Shown: piece after piece, positions 5,239-9,813 of the stretch
Position numbering within the stretch: the stretch's first letter is position 1
Layout of the letters: each line of letters opens with the position of its first letter
DNA from: Bifidobacterium breve
GTDB taxonomy: Bacteria; Bacteroidota; Bacteroidia; Cytophagales; UBA9547
Length of the DNA stretch: 9,813 bases
Reading direction: 5' to 3'
NCBI GenBank assembly: GCA_943325655.2
Contig: CALPQG020000065.1
Coordinates: 1-9,813 of the forward strand
Position numbers and translations under genes: made by a program
The notes under the pieces: generated by a model
Seen by the model: only the letters and a program-made list of their open reading frames with translations
Databases searched by the model: none
Told to the model about the DNA's origin: nothing

Positions 5239-7644
5239 ATGAAAGATTTTATAAGTATAAAAGGGGCTAATGATGGAAAGATTCGTAAAGGTCTTTTGCT
5301 AATCCTGTCGATGGTTGTTTATTTGTATTTTGGAATGACCCAGCATCTTTTTGCCCAGAATACGGCACACATCAATTGGGACCTTTTAAATAAACCTACC
5401 AAACGTGCCATTTGGATGTGGAAACCCAATACTACCAACCAATGGGATGGTGTTACAGGATATAAACAGCTCGTTGATAACCATAAAAAATCCCAAGACA
5501 ATTTGATAGATTTTTGCAGAAACAAATCTATCAATACCATCTATCTTTTTGTGGGTTCTTGGGAATGGGATCAAGCTAATTTTATTTCCGGAAAATTATA
5601 CAATGAAGATGGGTTTGCTTCCTTGATACAAAAAGCAAACGCAGCTGGAATTAGGGTTTGGGCATTGTTTTACCTTTATGACGACCCCAACAATTTGACG
5701 GACTACGCCAATGCTACTCCTAAAATCATTGATGCCTTGGGTGGCTATAACCAGAGACATCCTTATTCAGGATTTGATGGCGTACAAGCTGACAATGAAC
5801 CTTCCAAACCTATCACCTATACGGATATGATTGATTTTTGTAAGCTAGCACAATCTAAAACCAATTCTTGGAAAACAACCTTAAAAAATGCTGGTGCAAC
5901 CCCTTTTGTTTTTTCTAGTGTGTTGAAACCTGCCTGGGTATTGAATAACTATACGTATAAATCTGTTACCAAAGAAATGTTTAAATTTATTGTTGACGCC
6001 ATCGATCATGTGGCATTGATGGATTATTATGATACCCAAACAAAACTTAAAGAGATAGCGCTTCCTGTATTAAGTTATTCGGCAGGTCTAAATCCTGTAA
6101 AGCCTGTTGCCATCGGCATTGAAACGGGCGCTTATGCCGTTGACAATACCATCAATACTTACGATGATGAAATCAATGCGGAATCAGTGTCTACGCGTTT
6201 CAATAGAATAGAAGCAGATTTAGATGCCGTTGAGGCCACTTTCAAAACCTATAAATCGTTTGAAAGATTTGCCATCCATGATTTACCTCAATATTATGCC
6301 CATTGGTTTGGAAAAGAACAAGGAGATTGGTTGGATGTAAACTCCACTTGGAATACTCCACCTTATGTTGACCTTAAAAAAGATGCTTCTCAATTTTCCA
6401 ACTGGCCAAATCCTTTGCAAACCAATTTGGCACCAGTGGTTACTTCTTCTCCAATACTTACAGGAACTCAGGACGTAAAATATACTTATACCATTGCTGC
6501 TACAGATGGAAACAGTGATGCACTCACCTACAGCGCTAAAGTGATACCTGCTTGGCTAACATTTAATCCAACCACCAAAGTATTGACAGGTACACCAACA
6601 GCATCCAATATCAACAATCAAAATGTTACCTTAAGTGTTACAGATGGAAAAGTATTTACCAATCAGGTTTTTACGATTGCAGTCAACAGTATTCCTATAA
6701 TAAATTCTACACCAATTATCACTACTACAAAGGGTTTGCTGTACAATTATGAAATTACCTTTCTTGACCGAAATTCAGATCCACTAACTTTTACTGCTCC
6801 AGTTTTACCTTCCTGGCTAACCTTTAATGCGACAAAAAAGATTTTAACTGGATCTCCTTCAGCTGTAAACATTGAAAATCACCATGTAACCATAAGGGTT
6901 ACTGATGGTAAAGCTACTGTTGATCAAACATTTGTAATAAATGTCATTGATATTTTACCAACTACAAATTACCTTCTAATTGAAGGTCTTGAAAATGTGG
7001 GAATATGGGATTTATGGGCTGGAAAAATTAGTACCACTTGTGCCAGAACAGGAAATGCAGGTTTGTTGTTGTCAGCCAATGAAGCGGGTGCAGAACAAAT
7101 TGTTTATAAACTTAAACCTTTAACAAGGTATGCATTTAATGCTTATCTAAATACTGGTGGTACAAATGTGGGATTGGGAACCAAAAATTTTGGAGGTCCA
7201 ACTTTTGAAACAATATGTAACAGTACCACTTTTACCAAGTTTACAAAAATATTTACTACAGGTGATACCAACACTTCTGCTACAGTTTATCTCTATAGAT
7301 TTGGCAATACAACTTCGGTTTGTGCCGATGATTTTGAAGTGATAGAAAGTCCTTTACCAGCAGGATTTGAAGATGAAAATACTACGCAATTGTTAACGGT
7401 TTATCCTAATCCTGCGACCAATACTGTATCAATTGATTTCGAATTAAATAGCGATGCAATTACCACAATTGAAATATATACTATTCAGGGTCAACGTGAA
7501 TTGGTATTGATTGACAATCAAAATTTAACTACCGGGAAACAGCACCTCAGTTTCGATACAAGTACCTTTAGTGACGGAATTTATTCCATAAAAACGACCA
7601 TAAACAAGCATTCAACCATTGATAAGTTAGTAATACTTCACTGA
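5239..7644 (+). CDS. Secreted TIM-barrel glycoside-hydrolase-like protein, He_PIG and CBM-like domains, type A T9SS tail
   Basis: 801 residues. The start ATG at 5239 is supported by an in-frame TAG at 5221 and a following signal peptide: basic KIRKG, hydrophobic about 19-33, likely cleavage near LFA/QN (residue 39). Residues about 52-376 read as an eight-stranded TIM barrel: RAIWMW, TIYLFVG, IRVWALFYL, GFDGVQADNEP (178-188), PFVFSSV, VALMDYYDT (258-266), PVAIGIETG (289-297), RFAIHDL. D185/E187 and the MDYYD motif recall GH18 (DxxDxDxE on strand 4, MxYD on strand 6), but the third GH18 motif position is Gln183. E295 on strand 7 is an alternative catalytic Glu. Then two He_PIG-type Ig domains (about 398-483 and 484-571, with WLTFN and LTGTP), a jelly-roll CBM-like domain (575-705), and a type A T9SS tail (about 716-801, VYPNPATNTVSI ... 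GIYSIK ... KLVILH). Inferred role: extracellular hydrolysis of an unidentified glycan. No SD sequence precedes it. It is probably co-transcribed with its paralogue 62 nt downstream. Confidence 0.9.
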   Translation: MKDFISIKGANDGKIRKGLLLILSMVVYLYFGMTQHLFAQNTAHINWDLLNKPTKRAIWMWKPNTTNQWDGVTGYKQLVDNHKKSQDNLIDFCRNKSINTIYLFVGSWEWDQANFISGKLYNEDGFASLIQKANAAGIRVWALFYLYDDPNNLTDYANATPKIIDALGGYNQRHPYSGFDGVQADNEPSKPITYTDMIDFCKLAQSKTNSWKTTLKNAGATPFVFSSVLKPAWVLNNYTYKSVTKEMFKFIVDAIDHVALMDYYDTQTKLKEIALPVLSYSAGLNPVKPVAIGIETGAYAVDNTINTYDDEINAESVSTRFNRIEADLDAVEATFKTYKSFERFAIHDLPQYYAHWFGKEQGDWLDVNSTWNTPPYVDLKKDASQFSNWPNPLQTNLAPVVTSSPILTGTQDVKYTYTIAATDGNSDALTYSAKVIPAWLTFNPTTKVLTGTPTASNINNQNVTLSVTDGKVFTNQVFTIAVNSIPIINSTPIITTTKGLLYNYEITFLDRNSDPLTFTAPVLPSWLTFNATKKILTGSPSAVNIENHHVTIRVTDGKATVDQTFVINVIDILPTTNYLLIEGLENVGIWDLWAGKISTTCARTGNAGLLLSANEAGAEQIVYKLKPLTRYAFNAYLNTGGTNVGLGTKNFGGPTFETICNSTTFTKFTKIFTTGDTNTSATVYLYRFGNTTSVCADDFEVIESPLPAGFEDENTTQLLTVYPNPATNTVSIDFELNSDAITTIEIYTIQGQRELVLIDNQNLTTGKQHLSFDTSTFSDGIYSIKTTINKHSTIDKLVILH
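6961..7353 (+). other. C-terminal jelly-roll, CBM-like domain of the first GH-like protein
   Basis: Residues about 575-705 begin TNYLLIEGLE, contain GIWDLWAG, a KLKPLTRYAFNAYLNTGG strand pair and end with SVCADDFEV. This is the usual layout of a CBM_4_9-like beta sandwich (NGDFE-like opening, W strand, closing DDFEV). Three cysteines (C601, C660, C695) have counterparts in the paralogue (C600, C661, C696), so they are probably structural. The likely job is to hold the enzyme on its polymeric substrate, inferred from the fold and from its place behind a GH-like barrel. Confidence 0.6.
7384..7641 (+). other. T9SS type A C-terminal sorting domain
   Basis: The last 86 residues of the first GH-like protein have the canonical type A (Por secretion tail) sequence: LLTVYPNPATNTVSIDF, a middle TTIEIYTIQGQRELV, then LSFDTSTFSDGIYSIKT and a final basic-hydrophobic KLVILH. 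The known role of this domain is targeting through T9SS, with removal or lipid anchoring at the cell surface. It belongs to a different sorting class from the type B domain of the upstream giant protein. Confidence 0.92.
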
Positions 7645-7706
7645 TCAATGCTATGCATTTAATTCAAAATTTTATTTCATACTTAATAACCACTAATCAA
7701 TAGAAT
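7645..7706 (+). other. Short intergenic gap between the GH-like paralogues
   Basis: 62 nt, AT-rich. I see no GC-rich hairpin with a T-tract, no convincing TAnnTTTG element and no Shine-Dalgarno sequence before the next ATG. An in-frame TAG lies at 7701-7703, directly before AAT and the ATG at 7707. The lack of a terminator favours one transcript for both paralogues. Confidence 0.5.
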
Positions 7707-9813
7707 ATGGAAAATGCTACACTATTTTTTTGCACTTTAAATCAAAATTCAAAAAAAGGTTTAGTGTTGCTATTGACTTTACTTACCTTCTTTTTGTCTG
7801 GAATTTCCGTTCGGCTTTATTCCCAAAATACGGCTCATGTAAATTGGGATTTGTTGGATAAACCTACCAAAAGAGCGATTTGGATGTGGAAACCCAATAC
7901 CACCAATATATGGGACGGCGTGGCTGGATACCAACAATTGGTAGATAACCATAAAAATTCTCAAAATAACTTAATTGATTTTTGTAGAAACAAATCCATC
8001 AATACCATTTATCTTTTTGTTGGCAATTGGCAGTGGGATCAGGCAATTTTTAATACCGGTAAACTGTATCATGAAGCGGGTTATGCCGCTTTTATCACCA
8101 AAGCAAATGCAGTTGGAATCAGGGTTTGGGCATTGTATTATTTGAATGATGATTTTAATGATTTATCAAATTATGCTGCGGCAACACCAAAAATAATAGA
8201 TGCCATTGGTGGATTTAACAGTCGGTATCCAAATTCCGGTTTTGATGGTGCCCAGTCAGATGCTGAACCTGATGTTTCTAGTAATTATACTACTTTGATT
8301 GATTACTTAAAGTTAGCCCAATCAAAAACCAATACTTGGAAAACTACCTTAAAAAATGCGGGAGCCAAACCATTTATTTTTTCAAGTGTAATAAAACCTG
8401 CTTGGGTAAGTTATGTGCATACTTATAATGCAGTAAGTAAAGAACTGTTTAAATTTATCATTGATGCGATTGACCATATCGCCATCATGGATTATTACGA
8501 CACACAGGCAAAATTGAAGCTCATCGCTTTGCCAGCATTGACCTACGCTTCCAGCTTAAATCCAGTAAAACCAGTGGCTATTGGGATAGAAACAGGTTCG
8601 TTTCAAGTGTATGATCCAATCAATACGTACAGCGAAGAGATTAAAGCAGAAACGAATCTCACGCGATTTAACCGGTTAGAAGGAGATCTTGATGCGGTTG
8701 AAGCCATATTTAAAACATACAAAGCGTATGAAAGATTTGCCATTCATGATATGTCTCAATATTTTGCACATTGGTTTGGTGCGCAACAAGGAGATTGGTT
8801 AGACAAGAATTCAACCTGGGTGAAACCACCTTATGTTGATTTAAAGGTTGATGCTTCACCGTTTGCCAACTGGCCAAATGACATACCAGTTCCCGGGGCT
8901 CCAGTAATTACAAGTACCGCTACTTTGTCGGCGATACAGGATGTAGCCTATTCTTACACATTAACAGCTACCGATCCAAATAACAAATCACTTACTTTTA
9001 GTGCCAAAACGCTTCCTTCGTGGTTAAGTTTTAATCCAACCACCAGGGTTTTGTCAGGTACGCCAACTGTGGCAAACATCAATGCCCACCATGTAGTTTT
9101 ACAGGTGACTAATGGAACATTAACGACCAACAATTCATTTACCATTATTGTGAACAGTATTCCTGTGTTTAATGCACCACTTACGTCTGCAACGGTCTCT
9201 ATATTATACTCTTATAGCTTAAAAGCCACTGACCTCAACAATGACAAATTAACCTATTCTGTTATTGTTAAGCCATCTTGGTTAACCTTTAATGATTCAT
9301 CCAATGTTTTGTCAGGAACTCCTTTAGTTGGAAATATTGGCGATCATAATGTAACGGTTAGGGTTTCAGATGGCATAGCAACTGTTGATCAGGTATTTGT
9401 GCTGAAAGTGGTTGCCATGTCTTCAGCTACCAATTATCTTTTGCTTGGTGATTTTGAAAGTGCTGGAATTTGGGACATGTGGGCCGGAACAAGAAGTACG
9501 GGTTGTGCCAGAAATGGTGCTTATGGTGTTCAATTAACTCAAAATGAAGCCGGAGTTCAACAAGTAGTTACAAAACTTAAACCCAATACCAAATACATTT
9601 TGAATGCCTATTTAAATACTGGTGGTACGAATGTGACATTAGGCGTTAATAAATATGATGGTGCCATGTTTTCTCAAAATAATAAATGTAACAGTACGGT
9701 ATTTACCAAGTATTCATTGCCCTTTACAACTGGTGCTTCAAATACTTCGGCCAATGTTTTTATTTATAGAATCGGAAATACCACCACCGTTTGCGCTGAT
9801 GATTTTGAAGTGT
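7707..9813 (+). CDS. Tandem paralogue of the GH-like protein (3' partial)
   Basis: An open frame of 702 codons runs from ATG 7707 to the window edge without a stop. The start is supported by an in-frame TAG six bases upstream and by a signal peptide (KKGLVLLLTLLTFFLSG, cleavage near SVRLYSQ/N). From residue 41 (NTAHVNWDLL) it aligns with the upstream protein without gaps to about residue 490, then with a one-residue offset. Hand count gives about 73% identity over residues 41-390 (barrel) and about 55% over 391-490 (first Ig domain). The barrel keeps D180, G181, Q183, D185, E187 and P188 (GFDGAQSDAEP), the MDYYDT motif (261-266) and E295 (AIGIETG). Two He_PIG-type Ig domains (about 398-483 and 484-570) and a jelly-roll domain starting GDFESAGIWDMWAG (about 574 on) follow. 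The type A sorting tail expected by homology lies beyond the window. Inferred role: a second secreted enzyme of the same family, perhaps with a shifted substrate preference. Confidence 0.92.
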   Translation, partial: MENATLFFCTLNQNSKKGLVLLLTLLTFFLSGISVRLYSQNTAHVNWDLLDKPTKRAIWMWKPNTTNIWDGVAGYQQLVDNHKNSQNNLIDFCRNKSINTIYLFVGNWQWDQAIFNTGKLYHEAGYAAFITKANAVGIRVWALYYLNDDFNDLSNYAAATPKIIDAIGGFNSRYPNSGFDGAQSDAEPDVSSNYTTLIDYLKLAQSKTNTWKTTLKNAGAKPFIFSSVIKPAWVSYVHTYNAVSKELFKFIIDAIDHIAIMDYYDTQAKLKLIALPALTYASSLNPVKPVAIGIETGSFQVYDPINTYSEEIKAETNLTRFNRLEGDLDAVEAIFKTYKAYERFAIHDMSQYFAHWFGAQQGDWLDKNSTWVKPPYVDLKVDASPFANWPNDIPVPGAPVITSTATLSAIQDVAYSYTLTATDPNNKSLTFSAKTLPSWLSFNPTTRVLSGTPTVANINAHHVVLQVTNGTLTTNNSFTIIVNSIPVFNAPLTSATVSILYSYSLKATDLNNDKLTYSVIVKPSWLTFNDSSNVLSGTPLVGNIGDHNVTVRVSDGIATVDQVFVLKVVAMSSATNYLLLGDFESAGIWDMWAGTRSTGCARNGAYGVQLTQNEAGVQQVVTKLKPNTKYILNAYLNTGGTNVTLGVNKYDGAMFSQNNKCNSTVFTKYSLPFTTGASNTSANVFIYRIGNTTTVCADDFEV

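Larger units (their letters stand above)
5392..8834 (+). repeat. Tandem gene duplication, unit offset 2468 nt
   Basis: The barrel-coding segments 5392-6366 and 7860-8834 correspond base for base at a constant offset of 2468 nt. Short exact DNA matches remain; one is the 23-nt stretch 5410-5432 against 7878-7900 coding for the IWMWKPN segment. Most third codon positions differ elsewhere. The duplication is therefore not very recent, and purifying selection on the protein is likely. No transposon ends or direct repeats flank the unit within the window. Confidence 0.85.

Noticed and set aside
7157..7342. A + strand 61-codon frame inside the first GH-like gene
   Set aside because: It lies out of frame within the conserved CBM-like coding region and has no support of its own.
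5371..7644. Clan GH-A (GH5-like) assignment from the NEP triplet at residues 186-188
   Set aside because: Not adopted as the main call because the Asn is Ala in the paralogue and the DGxxxDxE and MDYYD context fits GH18-like barrels better. It is kept as an alternative because E295 on strand 7 is conserved.
5319..7964. Similar minus-strand frames opposite the N-termini of both GH-like genes (5319-5574 and 7779-7964)
   Set aside because: Their shared translation (IGFPHPN) is explained by the duplicated sense gene coding for WKPNTTN. Similarity between them follows from the paralogy and is not evidence of antisense genes.

Overview
The window is AT-rich DNA from a member of the Bacteroidota. 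The strongest evidence is that both complete protein C-termini are sorting domains of the type IX secretion system (T9SS), which is essentially confined to this phylum. A promoter-like TTTG / TAnnTTTG pair and the lack of Shine-Dalgarno sequences fit as well. I cannot place it below phylum; Cytophagales, Chitinophagales, Saprospirales or Flavobacteriales are all possible.

Layout: three large genes, all on the + strand, all coding for exported multidomain proteins. Positions 1-5004 hold the 3' part of a giant gene (1667 residues visible, start outside the window). It encodes a surface or adhesin-like protein built from at least 16 immunoglobulin/PKD-like repeats, an N-terminal jelly-roll module, and a C-terminal type B (gliding-motility-type, CHU_C) sorting domain. 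A perfect 46-nt palindrome at 5018-5063 forms a bidirectional intrinsic terminator behind it. Positions 5064-5238 are an AT-rich leader with a plausible Bacteroidota promoter. Positions 5239-7644 hold a complete 801-residue protein: signal peptide, TIM-barrel glycoside-hydrolase-like domain, two He_PIG-type Ig domains, a jelly-roll carbohydrate-binding-like domain, and a type A T9SS sorting tail. After a 62-nt gap, positions 7707-9813 hold a tandem paralogue with the same architecture that runs off the window end before its sorting tail.

How they may work together (inference): the two paralogues look like secreted or cell-surface enzymes acting on a glycan. Their catalytic barrels are about 73% identical by hand count, while the first Ig linker is about 55% identical. 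The giant repeat protein is a separate transcription unit by the terminator and looks like a surface stalk or adhesin. No polysaccharide-utilisation genes (SusC/SusD), regulators, RNA genes, CRISPR arrays or mobile elements were seen.

Most notable points: a tandem pair of apparently uncharacterised GH-like barrels with a degenerate GH18-type motif plus a conserved Glu on strand 7; a strict two-cysteine rule in every repeat of the giant protein, which exposes divergent repeats; a jelly-roll domain that appears inserted inside an Ig unit; and a two-repeat block duplication.
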